From Apricaphanius iberus (lineage: Eukaryota; Chordata; Actinopteri; Cyprinodontiformes; Aphaniidae), in assembly GCA_028564705.1 (NCBI GenBank), contig JAPXFQ010002904.1:2356001-2420000 (forward strand): DNA of 64,000 bases, in the 5' to 3' direction. Within the stretch, counting starts at the first letter, position 1; every line of letters begins with the position of its first letter. Of the stretch, positions 24,365 to 36,660 are shown in pieces. The notes beneath the pieces were generated by a model that made no database searches, was not told the DNA's origin, and saw nothing but the letters and a program-made list of their open reading frames with translations. Made by a program: the position numbers and the translations under genes.

Positions 24365-24780
24365 ACCGCAGGAGGGCCCTGCACTGAAGCTCAAGCTTCC
24401 TTCCTGCTTGAGGAGTGAGCAGGCCCATTTTTCCACCTGAGTGGGTGGGGTTCCCTCTGCTGGACATAGCATGTGGAAGGATCCCACTATTCCAGCCAGA
24501 TCCTCTCCAACCCCTCAACCACCCCAGTCAGCCAGGAGGAGGAAGTATATAGCCCAGAACTGGTGCATGTTTTTGTGGGAGTAGCTCACATTAACTACTC
24601 AAGGGAACATGGGAGAACATGCAAACTCCACACAGAAAGGCCCTTTTGCCAACCCCACCCAGGGTCTGGGTGCTGATGATATGGAGGAGCAAACACACCA
24701 TCAACACCCACAGCAGGAATGGAACCCAGGACCTTCTAGCTGTGAGGTGAGCTGCGCTACCAGCTGCGCCACCATGCTCT
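24365..24780 (-). mobile_element. tRNA-headed SINE, second family, minus strand
   Basis: On the minus strand the head reads GAGCATGGTGGCGCAGCTGG with box A (TGGCGCAGCTGGTAGC) and box B (GGTCCTGGGTTCCATTCC), as in a tRNA-derived RNA polymerase III promoter. Then come a GATATCATCAGCACCCAGAC-type segment, the shared central domain TGTGGAGTTTGCATGTTCTC, and a family-specific 3' part ending GCTTCAGTGCAGGGCCCTCC. The copy at 47290-47722 has the same order and high similarity by eye. There is no coding content. Confidence 0.75.
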
Positions 24781-24805
24781 TTTAAACATGTGTTTCTCTA
24801 CTACC

Positions 24806-24876
24806 AAATCATGTAAAGCACCTTGAATTACCTTGTTGTTGAAACTGGTCTAGGCAAATAAAATTGCCTTGCCTCC
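24806..24876 (+). mobile_element. L2-type LINE 3' tail fragment
   Basis: ATGTAAAGCACCTTGAATTA then CCTTGTTGTTGAAACTGGTC and AAATAAAATTGCCTTGCCT is the plus-strand version of the tail at 14708 and 62779. Only the last 70 bp or so of the LINE is present, directly after the SINE at 24365-24780. Confidence 0.65.
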
Positions 24877-24984
24877 AAACCATTAGAAGCACATCAATGA
24901 TGTGAAAGAAGGAGCACTGTTGAGATGAGACTAAAATAAATCTTTTTTTTTATGTAAATGTATTGTGTGGCCTAAAATTACCTG

Positions 24985-25580
24985 AACAAGACCCTGAACC
25001 CACCTTGGTGACAGTATTATGCGTTGGGGGTTATCTTTTTTCAGAAGAACAGAAAAGCTGGTCAGAGTGGAATGGACAGATGGATTGCACTAATTAGAGG
25101 GCTATCTAGAAAAAAAACAACTGTTAGGGGCTAAATACAATTTAACAGGGTTAGATTTACTATAGAACAGGACAGAGAAAACGTATAGCCAGCAAAAGCG
25201 TTGAACTACAAATCGCCCTGAACACTCCATAATCACAGTTAAACATGGTGGTTGAGGAATCATGCTGTAGAGATGTCCTTAACAACACAAAATTGAGAAT
25301 CTGTTTCAGGACTTAAAAATAACACTCTCTGTCTAGTCATACTGAGCTTGAGCCTTTTTGTAAAACATTGTTTCTAGAGCAAAGATGGTAGAGATATATC
25401 GCCAAAAGGCTTGCAGTTGCATCTAAAAAAAGCACTGACTCATTGGGGATAAACATATATGGATTTTAGTTTTGTTTAGTTTTAGAGCAACTTGAGTAAA
25501 ATTCTACCATTTCCCTTCCACTTTACAACTATGCACTACTTTGTGTTGGTCGATAACATAAATATTGAAATTATATCAAA
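24985..25580 (+). mobile_element. Tc1-like transposon remnant
   Basis: The coding relics are shuffled by indels: GGTGACAGTATTATGCGTTG, then CACAGTTAAACATGGTGGTT (the HGG block), and TGGTAGAGATATATCGCC with CAAAAGGCTTGCAGTTGCA (the C-terminal part). The 3' part CCCTTCCACTTTACAACTAT then TTTGTGTTGGTCGATAACAT is a diagnostic tail of one fish Tc1 family. There is no intact frame. The inverted ends were not located. Confidence 0.62.
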
Positions 25581-28500
25581 ACTGACATTAATTGTTGAAA
25601 TTTTGATACATTTGCAGGGCACTAAGTGCACAATATGTGACAGAGAGGAATGCAAGAGATTCAAACTACTGTTTCCCTTTTCATCCATTCTTTCTTATTC
25701 AGCCTGAAGGTCTGTTACCTACCAGTGTAATCTACGCCTAACCTTTTAACACTTTCTTGAACTTCTCTCTGTTCCTCCTTCCTTCCATTCATCCGCTTAT
25801 CCCTGTCTTCCTTTCTCCTTGACACAGACTGACATGTTTTCAGTGCTCCTTTGCCTTAGTGTCTGTGACAGCTTGTATTGGCTCATTAAGGTAAATTGAA
25901 AATGGGGGTATAAAGTACACATGAAGGCATTTTAAAAGCTGCTTTGTAGCGGAACAAACATGTCAGCTCATGCTCCAAGATGGCATGTCCAGAGTGGAGG
26001 GAGTGTGCAAGATTTAATAATCATAATAGACTGTATAGTGCTTTAACTGCTATGTTGGTCTGGCTTTCACGAGAAGCTGAAAGAGTTCAGAGAGACGTGA
26101 AATTGAGCGTTGATATGGAAATGTGCAAAATCACTCTCTTTAAAGGTATTGCCAAGGCACCAATAAGGGAAAATAAAGTATAAAGCAACAAAGCATGGTG
26201 GGACTAAAATGATAGTTTGAATATTTAGAATAGATTTGCCCATAGCTCTTGGAGAGCAAAGCAGCCAATGTTTGATTGATCATGTCCCACAGGGGCGACA
26301 GCCAGCATGCCATTTATACACAACAAATGGGCTTGGCTGCACTAAACTAAGCTCACACAACCTATGCAGATAGCACAGTCTTTCATTTTAACATGTGCAT
26401 GCTAAACCTGGCTGATAAACGATTTGCCTAGCAGCACTTCCGTCCATATTTTATCACAGCAGACAATGCTTGGTGGCATTGCCAGACTCGGTGTGTATCC
26501 AGTATTAGGCAAAAAGAAAAAAAAAGCATCTTCTCAACCTTTCAACAGCTTGGCTCCTATAATTAACTTCCACAGTACTGATGGTAGCTTTAGTCTGAGG
26601 CTGAACAGGAAGAGTAAAAAAAAAAAAAAAAGGAAATAGAAATATAGTATAGGATAAGATAAAAAAACTGCATTTACTCACACAATGCAGGAATGCACTG
26701 AGTTTAACAGAGAGAGAAAGATCTTGGGTCAGTCATGGTTGAAGCTCATATCCTTCGTCATCCAGCAAGCTCCTGTTGAAGGCAGAACTCGCTGAAAGGA
26801 TTAATGAACATTTATACTTAAAGCTCAGCAGTTGCTAAACACATCAAAAACCTTTAAGCTGTGGCACGCCTGCAACATTTTAAGCCAGTACTTTGAATAT
26901 GGCAATGATGCCAACAAATATGAGCGGGGTAGAGCGTTAACGTACATATCCAGAGGCAAGAGTCTGGTAAATCTGGAGCCCCAGTGATTTTCTTTTTTCA
27001 TCTTTTAATGGAGAGCTTTCAAATTGAAGTGCGTCAGATAAACAGATGTTACAGTCACAACCTAAAATATCCTCTGAGTTTAAAGACAAATTTGTTCACA
27101 AAGTTACAGGTTTATTCAGAACTCTACTATGTTTCACTGTTTTCTTGCTGCACTTTCAGATTCAGCAAACATACAGCAACACACTAAAATATAAAAAAGA
27201 CAAAACAGGGCCTACTCCATATGTAGTGAAGAAAAAAAATAACAGTTATTGCTTTTGTGTTTCTAATTGTAATTTTAAAGAACATGTTTGGGCTCCAGAT
27301 GACTCTAGACTCTGACATGTAGACTATCTGAAATTGGACAGATCCTGCATATGCTTTTTGTTAGGAGGTATCATTAATAGCCAGGCGCGACCTCTGACCA
27401 TCTCTTTAAACCATTAGCCGGGCTGCTGATGGTTTCTATTTTCCTTCGTCACAGTAAATCTTCAAGAGGAAGAATTGTTGTTTTGAGGATATTGTGTCAC
27501 TAACTTGATGTTTTGTGTTTGCTTTTGTAAGAACAGGAGGAGCTTGTAAGTAACTAAAATCCATACTCTAATGGAGTCTTTTTTTGACAGGGACATTTAT
27601 GGAGAGGATTTATTATTTATATTTTTTGTGGTAAACTTAGACATCAGGCCGTAGAACCAACAAAATGAATCATTGGAGGCCTACTGGGTAAAATAGTTAT
27701 TGGCTGGGTGCCAATATCAAAGTATACCAAGATGTTTATAAACTGCTAACATACTTTTGTCATATCATTACTTTTGTTTAATGTCACTTAAATGAAATAG
27801 GGAAAGGGCTGAAGTTACAAGAGCTTACTCTGGCTGCCTCTCCCCCAGCTGTTGCTGTGCACTACTGCCCAGCTGATTAGATTAGGGCTACTTCCTTTTC
27901 TCTTACTGATGAGACAACACAGTCTTATTTATCATTTTTTTATATTTCCAAAAATGATAAACACATGGCGTGAAAACCAAAGGAACACAACCTGTCACGT
28001 TTAAAAGGTAACACTGTGTTACAACTACCGTTGGGAAGATGCATGCATGATGCCCGTTAGGAAACTGACTTCAGTTTCTAACCAGTTGAGGAACTGACTA
28101 ATCAGCTATGTTATCTCAATAAAGAGAAGATGAGTTTAAAATTTGCAAACTATTATCAACAATAGGCATTTTTATATAATAACAGAAACTGATGTGGAAT
28201 TTTATCACAATAATTTCATGTATTTAGTGTCACAATGATCAAAGTAGCAGAGTTTCCAACAGTGTTTCTTGGCAGTAGCCTATAGTGCTCTTTCTCAATG
28301 TCACTACATACAGTGGGAGCCTAAAAAAACACATATTGTTCCTAAAAATAAAACCTACCTATTACCAAATAAGCTGTTTCATCTACTCATACGCTTGCAA
28401 GTGTCAGCGATCATGCGCATGTGTGTCATTTATTGTGTGCATCTATTAGATAGGAGGGCAGCTCCTATTCAGTAACCTATCACTTAAATCTGGCTGCAGG

Positions 28501-30134
28501 GCACAAAGTACATTTGTCATGTCACGCTTTTGTTATCACACTTTTCTTCAGAGAAAACAAACAGCAAATTGCACAAAAGACCTCCACAGAAAGACACAGC
28601 GTCATCCGGCGAGAGCTCTTTATTAGATATGATGGGGAAAGGGGGAGGACTTAGACTTGGCAGAGGAGGCGGAGAAGAAGGAAGATGTGTGATTAAGTGT
28701 GTGTGTTTGACTGTCTCTGCAAGCGAGTATGTTTCTTACTTTTCACAGAGTCTATGTGTGTATATGTATGTGGATTTAGGAGAGTGTGGAGGTGTGTGTA
28801 AGAAAGATACCCGGAGCCTCGCTATAGTACTCGGTTCCTAAATCATTTGTACAAGCTGTTTTCAATAAACTGTTAAATTTGATAAAGAGGTCTGGGATTA
28901 TATTACAAAGCCACAGGGCACTCGGACCTCTGCTATCATGAATACATTTTGCCTGATAATAATGCTGTGACTTCAGTTGCTGCCACAGGAAAAACTGCTG
29001 CCCTTCTGGAAATCAAGTTGCATGACAGGGTGACACCTGTATAAATGGACAGGTGATGAGATTATAATATATTTATGCTTCCTGGGCTGGTGTTGAGGGA
29101 CTCCTACAAGCAAGAGTAAGTAGCAAACAGAACTGGAGGCGGTGAGCTGGGGTGCCATGGGGGCAAATCACCTCACCTCAAAGAAAAGGCCTTTTTTTCA
29201 GGAGGGGGAGACACACAGACAGCATAATTTTTGATTAGGTTACAATACTTTGTGTTTACATGGAGGATTGCTAGGTTATGCTGATTTGTCACAAATCTGA
29301 ACTGTAAAGTAGTTTACAAAGAGTCTTGATGCAAGAAAATATTTTATTCACATCCAAAATATAACATAAATGCATCAAACAGGAGATATTGAAAAGCCAT
29401 GGTGAAAAACACCTTCCTGACCAAATTAGTTTAAGAAATTACTCTTGAATCCTTAGTGTGGAATATCAATGCCTTAAACTATAACAAAACAAGGAAAAGT
29501 ACCACCCCTCTGTCTCTCTTGGATGTCAGAACTCATTACTGTGCAATAATCTATGTTACTTGATATTCCCGGCTGTGCCAGACTTTCCCATATCTCTGGT
29601 CTCCATACAGTATCCAGGTAGCGAAGAAGGTGGGCAGGTGATGAATGTTCAGTAATTGTCAGAGTTCAGTGGTAAAAAGATTCAAATCCGTGACAGTGAG
29701 AAATGGAAGAGATTCCCCGGGGGAAATTTCAGGCTGCGAGGAAGTGCATCCAGGCTGTCTAAATAACTGATCGCACCTCAACTTGGTCACTTGCTCAGAA
29801 CGTGTACTCTGATATTAGAAGTTTGCCTGTGTTGCAAATAGGAGCTACTGCACTTTCCTTTTCCTGTATTAGCACAGTAAATGTATTCCAGATATGATTA
29901 GAAGATTGTTGCCTGATTGCGGAAGATTTAAACAAATCTATGGCTAAAAATTAAATTCATTTAAGATAATCGTTTTTAATTTTGTTGTATGAAGCCCAGG
30001 TGTAAATGCCTTTTTTTCTGTATGCACATTACAAAAAATAAAGGTTGAAGTTTTGTGTTAGAAGGATTTGACTTTGCTTAGCTCATCTCCATTCCAGTAC
30101 TCAAAGGAGATGACTGTTAGATTCAACCTCTTGC
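25581..30134. other. unannotated DNA, no supported gene
   Basis: There are short chance frames only, poly-A runs near 26618-26631, purine-rich stretches near 28640-28690, and a GT-rich stretch near 28697-28800. 27360-27470 looks complex and repeat-free. I recognise no element or RNA gene. Confidence 0.4.
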
Positions 30135-30270
30135 AGTTGGGAAGAATGGACAGGGACATAAATCAATGTTGCTTGAAGTCCAGAGTAAAGTTTCCACAGT
30201 CATTGATGATTTCTAGTGCCATATCTGCTGTTGTTGGTCAACTGTGTTTGCTGAAGTCTTGGTCAACACA

Positions 30271-30278
30271 GTCATCAG
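30271..30278. repeat. left 8-bp target-site duplication of the hAT insertion
   Basis: GTCATCAG, identical to 31720-31727. Deleting 30279-31727 restores continuous mariner-family sequence. Confidence 0.85.
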
Positions 30279-31719
30279 CAGTGCTGGGGAATAACTGAAT
30301 ACATGTACCGGTGATACATATTTAGAATACTAATATGAGTAACTGTATTCCGTTACAGTTACTTTTTTTAAGCATGTTATTGAAAATACAGTTATCTTCA
30401 CAATGCCATTGGAATACTTGTGTGTTTTCCACTTTCCACCTGAAAGATGAACATAGAAAGTTTGGGAAATATGTGTCTCCACGCTGTGTAGACTATCCAA
30501 TAATACCCCTAAACTACATGCCGCAGAAACCCTAGATATCTTATGGCCGAAACACTCCCGACAATCAGACTAAAATGTAAACGTGAGTAGCCAGGTTTTG
30601 ATTCAGACCCGGTGCTGGGGGGTTGGAGCCACAACCACAGCCAAATAAACTAGCAGTGAATGAAATAATGCATTCAATGGCAATCTCTCACATTTTTTTT
30701 TTCACGTGATGCTAGATTTTATTCGAGCATTCCTTATAAAAGCCCAGCTAAAGCCATGGTGGTTAAAACGGGAGAAAAGATCAAATCTGGCATCACTAGT
30801 CATAGAGTCGCACCGCAATGCTTCTGGTGTTAACCTGCGAAGTATGCAGGCAAACTCCAGTGATTGCTGGAGCAGATGTAATTTGATATCAGTGAATGAA
30901 GCAGCATAATTGTATTATCACCTAAAATATTTTTTGCAAAGGTTAGTGATGATCAGGTGGGAAAATTCTTACATTTTTGTGTAAACTTTGTTGGCGGGAC
31001 TCAAGCTACGCTGTACATCAACAACGTCAACAGCAAACTTGAAAGATATGTACAAAAACACAACAGAATCCTCTACCACAGTTTTTTTTCTTCTCACTAT
31101 TTAACAGGGCCTCTTTCGTGTTAGTTAGGTCAGTTCTCACAGTTAAAGTCTTGGTTGTATCCGACATGACAATTGCTTGATACAGTAATATGTTGTTGTG
31201 ATGGGTTTCCCAAAAATAATGGCTACAGGGATAAAAGCTTTCCAGTTGAAGTGCCATAAATGTCAGTTTACAATACTTTGCATGTTTATAACAGAAAGTC
31301 GCAAATATCCTAATTGGCTGTGGCTGCAAAGAAATTAAACTTAATTTCAAATGACTAAATATAAAATCTAATAAAATATAAAGAGATATTACTGCTAAAA
31401 TAGTTTGTTTGTTTGGTTTTTGGTCACTGAGAGGTAACAGTGTTGTGCCAAAAATAATTAAATACTTTTTTTTTTATTTCCAGTCAGTACCTAATGTTTA
31501 CGTTAATATACCCTCCGTTTCCTGCTGGAATAGTTACCAGCACATTTTGTGACATTTAATAGACTGAAATAGACTGTTTTTAAGGGGAAGTCTTCCAAGT
31601 ATTTAGAATGCAGTACCAGGATTCAACGAATTAACGTAATACTCTAAAAAAGAAATTTTAACACAGGTATTTACTTTTCTGTAACTAAATACATTTACAA
31701 AGTATTCTCCCCAGCACTG
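30279..31719. mobile_element. hAT-family non-autonomous element with perfect 8-bp target duplication
   Basis: The ends are CAGTGCTGGGGAATAACTG (left) and AGTATTCTCCCCAGCACTG (right); the outer 12 bases are perfect inverted repeats. GTCATCAG flanks the element on both sides (30271-30278 and 31720-31727), the 8-bp duplication typical of hAT. Subterminal words such as GTAACTGTATTCCGTTACAG (left) and CTGTAACTAAATACATTTAC (right) are again mirrored. No transposase frame is present in the 1,441 bp, so it must have been moved by an enzyme made elsewhere. Confidence 0.85.
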
Positions 31720-31727
31720 GTCATCAG
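31720..31727. repeat. right 8-bp target-site duplication of the hAT insertion
   Basis: GTCATCAG, identical to 30271-30278. Confidence 0.85.
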
Positions 31728-32471
31728 CCATGACATACTTGACCACTTAGTCCTCTTTTTCTGCTGAAATGCTCTGACTTGGCACCTTCCTAATCTGCCA
31801 AAGGTAGGGTTAGTGTGTTTGATTGGCCAGCAAAATGGCCTGATCTGAACCTCATAGGGAATATATGAGCTATTGTCGAAAAAATATGTATAAATAAGAG
31901 ACACCAGACCCAACAATACAGATGACCTGAAGGCTACTATCAAAGGAGGCTGGCCTTCCATTTTACCCCTCCAGTACCATAGGCTGATAGCCTCCATCCC
32001 ACAATATAGTAATTAATACAAAAGGGGCCCCAAATATTGAGTGTAGAAATGAACAAACTGGTCACAAATGTCAGAAAACTGAAATTTGTGTTTAAAACGT
32101 AACTGTTCTTGATACGATGTAATGTTCAGATTTTCTGAGACACTTAATTTTTGGATTTGATATTGTGTGAGTGATTATCATCAAACTTACAACAAATAAA
32201 TAATTTAAATACATAACTTTGTGTAATAAATCTATATCTTATGAGTTTTCCTTTGTGAAATGAGTTACAAAAAATATTGAACTTTTTCACAATATTTTAA
32301 TATTCTGAGATGTGAATAGAGATCTAAATTGTTTCTTATATGAAAATATGTGGGATAAATATTATACTGTAAGTACTAATATAACACATACTGATGCTAT
32401 GTATATTTGCATTCATATATGGTCCATATAATGTCAGTGTTTATGCGCATAGTTAATTATTCCTCATCTAC

Positions 32472-33930
32472 AGTGTGGCAAAACAAGTATTTGTCAGCTA
32501 CCGATTGTGCAAGCTGTCCCACTTAGAAAGATGAGAGGTTTGGAATTTTACTTATGGGTAGGATGTAAAAAAAATATCCAGGAAATCATTATGAGTATAA
32601 TGTTGCAGAAATAAATATTTAGCACCTACAAACAAGCAAGAATTATGTCCCTTTACGGACCTGTTACTTCTTTAGGAAGCTCTTCTATCCTCCACTGACT
32701 ACATGTATAAAATGGCATCAGTTTGAACTCATTCTTTGCATAAAAGACACCCGTCCACACCTTGAAATATTCAGACTCCATTGTGGACTATGGCCAAGAC
32801 CAGAGAACTGTTACAGAACACAAGGGACAATATTGTACACCTTCACAAGACGGGGATGGGGTAATCTAGAACAGGCAAACAGCTTAGTGAGAAGGAGATC
32901 AACTTTTTGAGCAATTATTAGAAAACTGAATAAATACAAGATCACTGACAAACTACATCAACCTGGGGCTCCATGCAAGTTCTCACCTCGTGGGGTACAC
33001 GTGATACTGAGAATGGTGAGGAATCAGCCCAGAACTACACACTGATCAATAACATGAAGAGAGCTGGGAACACAGTAACAAGGGTTACTATTAGTAACAG
33101 ACTACATCATCATGGATTAAAAGCTTGCAGCACTCGAAAGATCCCCCTGCTTAAACCAACACATGTTCAGGCCCATCTAAAGTTTTCCAGAGACAATCTG
33201 GATGATTCAGAGGAGGATTGGGAGAATATCATGTGGTTTAACTTTTTTTTATAAACACCACTCACAGTGTTAATCAGAGTTGCATCCCAATAATACCATA
33301 CCCACTGTGAGGCATGGGGGTGGAAACTTTATGCTTTGGGACTGCTTTTCTGCAAAGGGAACAAGACGACTGCTCCGTATTAGTGAAAGGATGAATGGTC
33401 TATGTATTGTGAGATAAAAAAAAAAAAACTCTTTCCATTAGTGAGAGCATTGAAAATGAAACGTGGCTAGATCTTAAATAATAACGAATGTACTGCCCAG
33501 GCAACAACGAAGGAGCTACGTAAAAAGTATTTCAAGGTTTTGGAGTTGCCTAGCCAGTCTCCAGATCTCAGTGTAATCAAAAATCTGCAGATGGAGTTGA
33601 AATTCAAAACATCACCGCACTAGAGAAGATCTGCATATCAGTGTGTGTAAAACCGGTGAAGGCTTACAGGAAATGTTTGACCTCTGTCATTGCCAACCAA
33701 ATTTACATTACAAAGTATTGAGGTAAAGGTTTGTTATTGACCAGATAAGTATTTACTGTACCGTTAAACGAATAAAAATCATATAATTATATTTTCTGGA
33801 TGTATTCTTTTTTTATTCCGTCTTTCACAGTTGAAGTGTTCCTATTATGAAAGTTAAACATCTCTCATCTTTTTTGGTGGGACAACTTGCACAATTGGTA
33901 ACTGCCAAAAAACTTTTTTATAGGCAATTG
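32472..33930 (+). mobile_element. full-length but decayed Tc1-like transposon
   Basis: The inverted ends are long. Left CAGCTACCGATTGTGCAAGC then TGTCCCACTTAGAAAGATGA corresponds to the reverse complement of the right end, CAGTTACCAATTGTGCAAGT then TGTCCCACCAAAAAAGATGA. The outermost 25 bases are more diverged (CAGTGTGGCAAAACAAG on the left), and the right terminus is only approximate. Both ends, the spacing and the internal gene fit one widespread fish Tc1 family. The flanking TA survives on the left. Confidence 0.85.
32790..33721 (+). pseudogene. Tc1-like transposase pseudogene
   Basis: It begins with a good start, ATGGCCAAGACCAGAGAACT, giving an N-terminal DNA-binding region MAKTRELLQNTRDNIVHLHK. 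A clean stretch follows (about 33033-33236) with HHHGLKACSTRKIPLLKP and EDWENIMW. Further on are the [13 protein letters not shown] block and LPSQSPDLS near 33546-33572, and the family's usual C-terminal end, CAAAGTATTGA. All three catalytic acids of the DDE triad are lost. The SDET box reads FNFF, the DND box is replaced by NNN, and PIEN reads VIKN. There are multiple frameshifts. Confidence 0.82.
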
Positions 33931-34361
33931 TCATAAATGAATCTGCCCAGTGTACAATGGATTCCAGGTTGGTATACTAATAATAAGACATTTATATATG
34001 TGAATGTAATTGGTTTCCATCTGGGGGGGTGGTGGGTTCAAAATGTGTTTAGTGAAACATAAATAGAGAATACTTTGGGAGTATTTGCATCATACAGCTA
34101 AAAAACATTGTTTTCTGTTGGTTATTTAGTAGCTTTACATATGCCTCTTTATGTAAAATTATATAAATACAAAAAAAAGTCTAATGGGCAGTATTATAAA
34201 GAGATATTCAGTAAAAATTTGCTTTTACCTAGACACATCTGCAAAACATGAATGTATTGTATTGTCATATCCTCCCACCACTGAAAAAATCACACCTTAA
34301 AAGGAATATTCTGGTTGTACAGTATAAGTATAAAATACCACACTCAACTATTGTTACTAGT

Positions 34362-34480
34362 GATGTGACGTTCATGAATTAATCAAGACTTTTGAACTGC
34401 TCTTCACTGTGACCAATGAGAACTGAATCCTTGTAGAGAGCTGTTTATTCTTTTTTTATTAACTAGGGGAGTGTAATCTT
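34362..34480 (+). mobile_element. possible hAT-like MITE end
   Basis: CTAGTGATGTGACGTTCATG followed by TTTTGAACTGCTCTTCACTG and CAATGAGAACTGAATCC resembles the start of a fish hAT-derived MITE. The opposite end was not found, so this is only a fragment call. Confidence 0.35.
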
Positions 34481-34556
34481 ACTGTCATTTAAAAGACAGG
34501 TGTTTGAGCAGTGCGCATTATGCCTTGCCCAACAAAACAAGCCACGGTCAAAAAAA

Positions 34557-34568
34557 GGGGGGGGGGGG
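34557..34568. repeat. poly-G run (G12)
   Basis: Twelve G residues directly after an A6 run. Confidence 0.9.
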
Positions 34569-34889
34569 TCAGCAATAACCCCTCCTCGCCAGAAAAAGGC
34601 AGCCATCTGACATGCATTCTTCCTGAAATTTTTTTGAAGAAGAAGACAGAGCAGGAGAGGAGTGTAGGAGGATGGGGCAGCAGCCAGTAAGTTATTAGGT
34701 GAGAGAAGCCGCAATCGGAGAAGAGCTACTGTGCGTGGACAGCGGTGCCAGCAAGTGAGAATGAATGACCAGTTAAACACCTTTAACATGTTATCCATCA
34801 CTCATTTTAGATTTGATTTTTTTTAATTAAAACAGTTCTTTTTCAAAATAGTGTCAAAAAGAAAAAGAAAACATTTTTCTTAAATTGGT

Positions 34890-34890
34890 G

Positions 34891-34961
<71 letters not shown>

Positions 34962-34974
34962 TGTATATATATAT
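34890..34974. repeat. (TA)n microsatellite
   Basis: About 85 bp of TA units with ATTATAT interruptions and one CTG near the right end. Confidence 0.95.
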
Positions 34975-36643
34975 CTTTTTTTGGGGGGGGTGGATTTTAT
35001 TCAACCCCTTTGTGTTTTATGTCCCATTAACAGTGTGTTGCATAATCCCTGGTGAAATCTGCCTTTTTTGAGTTAAAGAAGCTTCCTAGCTCCCAAACTG
35101 AATTTCAACACCTTCTATTGTGAGTCACATGATTGATTTCCAATCAATGATACAAACATAACTGTAGATAATAGACATAACAGTATGGCTTTTTCAAAAT
35201 ATAGGACAAACATAAATTGTCTTTTTCTATCCACAACTGCCTAGTAATGTCCTCCCCTAAAGTGGTTAATCCACAAGTTTTATGTCCATCGTCCAACAGC
35301 TTCTTCTGCTCAAAACCTTGAACATTCCCTGTGTGTATTTTCATTAAAAGTACCCTTAGCATGCAAGATACCCTAACACAGCACACTTCTTTTTGTGTTT
35401 TGCAGTGGCCTGCAAACAACAAATTGGTGTCTTACTGCCACTGACTGGCATTGAATGTGAAGCAAAGTCAATAAACTACATGGGGCTTGTTATTTGTCTT
35501 GGGTGGGTCCGATACCTGAATGGACGAACCCAGCCCGCCCAGGTCTGCCCTCTGGCGACGGGTCTGTGCAAACTATCACGGATATGCAGACAGCAAAAGT
35601 GCCCATGAATATTTCCAAAAGAATTAAAATAAAACTTTTTAGTAACATTGTGTAAAGACTTGATTGTAAGCCGCAGCAAAACTTTAGAGGACTATTTGAA
35701 GCTTCAAGTTTATTCATCTAAAACTGCACAGATTGTGGGACAGATAAAGTTTTAAGATATTGTACAACACTTCTGTTCATCTCTGAGAGATGTAAGTTAC
35801 AACAAACTTACATGCTAAGGTTGACTCTGTGCTTGTAGTCAAAATATAACAAAGAACACACCAGGGGCTGTCTGCTTCACTGGAAGTGGGGCTTGTTAAA
35901 GACTGACCTTCCCAAACAACAACAAATCAGCACTCTGCTGACTTCCTCCTGGGTTAAGCTTTGGTTAATATGGACCGGACAACTATTTTCAGCAGGACAA
36001 TCAGTGGCCCCTCACATTGTTAATGACATAAACAGGGAAATGAAAGCAGAGATAGATAAGAAAATATACTCTATTTGCCAAAGAAAATTAAAGATAATAA
36101 AATGAAGCAGAAAAAAGGTCTCAGCAACACAGATTCTTCAGATGAGTGGAGCTTTTGGGGGCTTATAAAGAGGATGTTTTGAATCTGTTTTTGGTGACTG
36201 GACCTTCCCTCGTTGCTAACAGTAACCTTAGTTGTATCTCACTGTCTGGTACTCCAGTGCCACCCCCTAAGGTGAAGGGAATTACCCTGTCTAGCACCCC
36301 TTCTCTATATTTAGGCTATTTAATGTTACATGGTTTAAAAGGGAAAGTCAAAAGATGCCATTCTTTATGAATGTCTGAGCATATGAATAGGGTCACAGCG
36401 CCTCTTCCTCCATCCCCTCAGGAGTTTACCTTTTCAAATATAACAAATGCCTCAATTAAAATCCCTTTCAAACACTGTGCTTATTTTTTGATAACAATTG
36501 CCCACTGCCCCCCTTTTGTCCCCTTAGTTTTCTTTTCCATTTTATTTCCTTTCTCTAAGGAGGGATGATATAAAGGGCCACACAGTCCAGACAATATTTC
36601 CGTGTAGAGAGAACACAGGGAGACAGAAAGAGACTAGATAAAC

Positions 36644-36660
36644 TTAGAGAGAGAGAGAGG
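36644..36660. repeat. (AG)n microsatellite
   Basis: Eight AG units in a purine-rich neighbourhood (36600-36680). Confidence 0.85.

Larger units (their letters stand above)
30135..32330 (+). mobile_element. Tc1/mariner-family element split by a hAT insertion
   Basis: The left half (30135-30278) has AAGTTTCCACAGTCATTGAT, then GTTGTTGGTCAACTGTG and TCTTGGTCAACACAGTC. The right half (31728-32330) has GTGTTTGATTGGCCAGCAAA, CTGATCTGAACCTCATAGGG, GATGACCTGAAGGCTACTAT and AAAAGGGGCCCCAAATATTG. It ends in an AT-rich 3' part with TTTTCACAATATTTTAATAT. The same blocks occur in order in the copy at 59378-60060. The transposase frame is broken by indels and by the 1.44-kb insertion, so it is inactive. 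Confidence 0.75.

Noticed and set aside
31695..31997. 100-codon frame on the minus strand
   Set aside because: It is antisense to the right half of the mariner relic and the hAT end, so the frame is accidental.
35470..35600. GC-richer patch with open frames on both strands
   Set aside because: No splice signals or family resemblance on either strand, so I could not support an exon.
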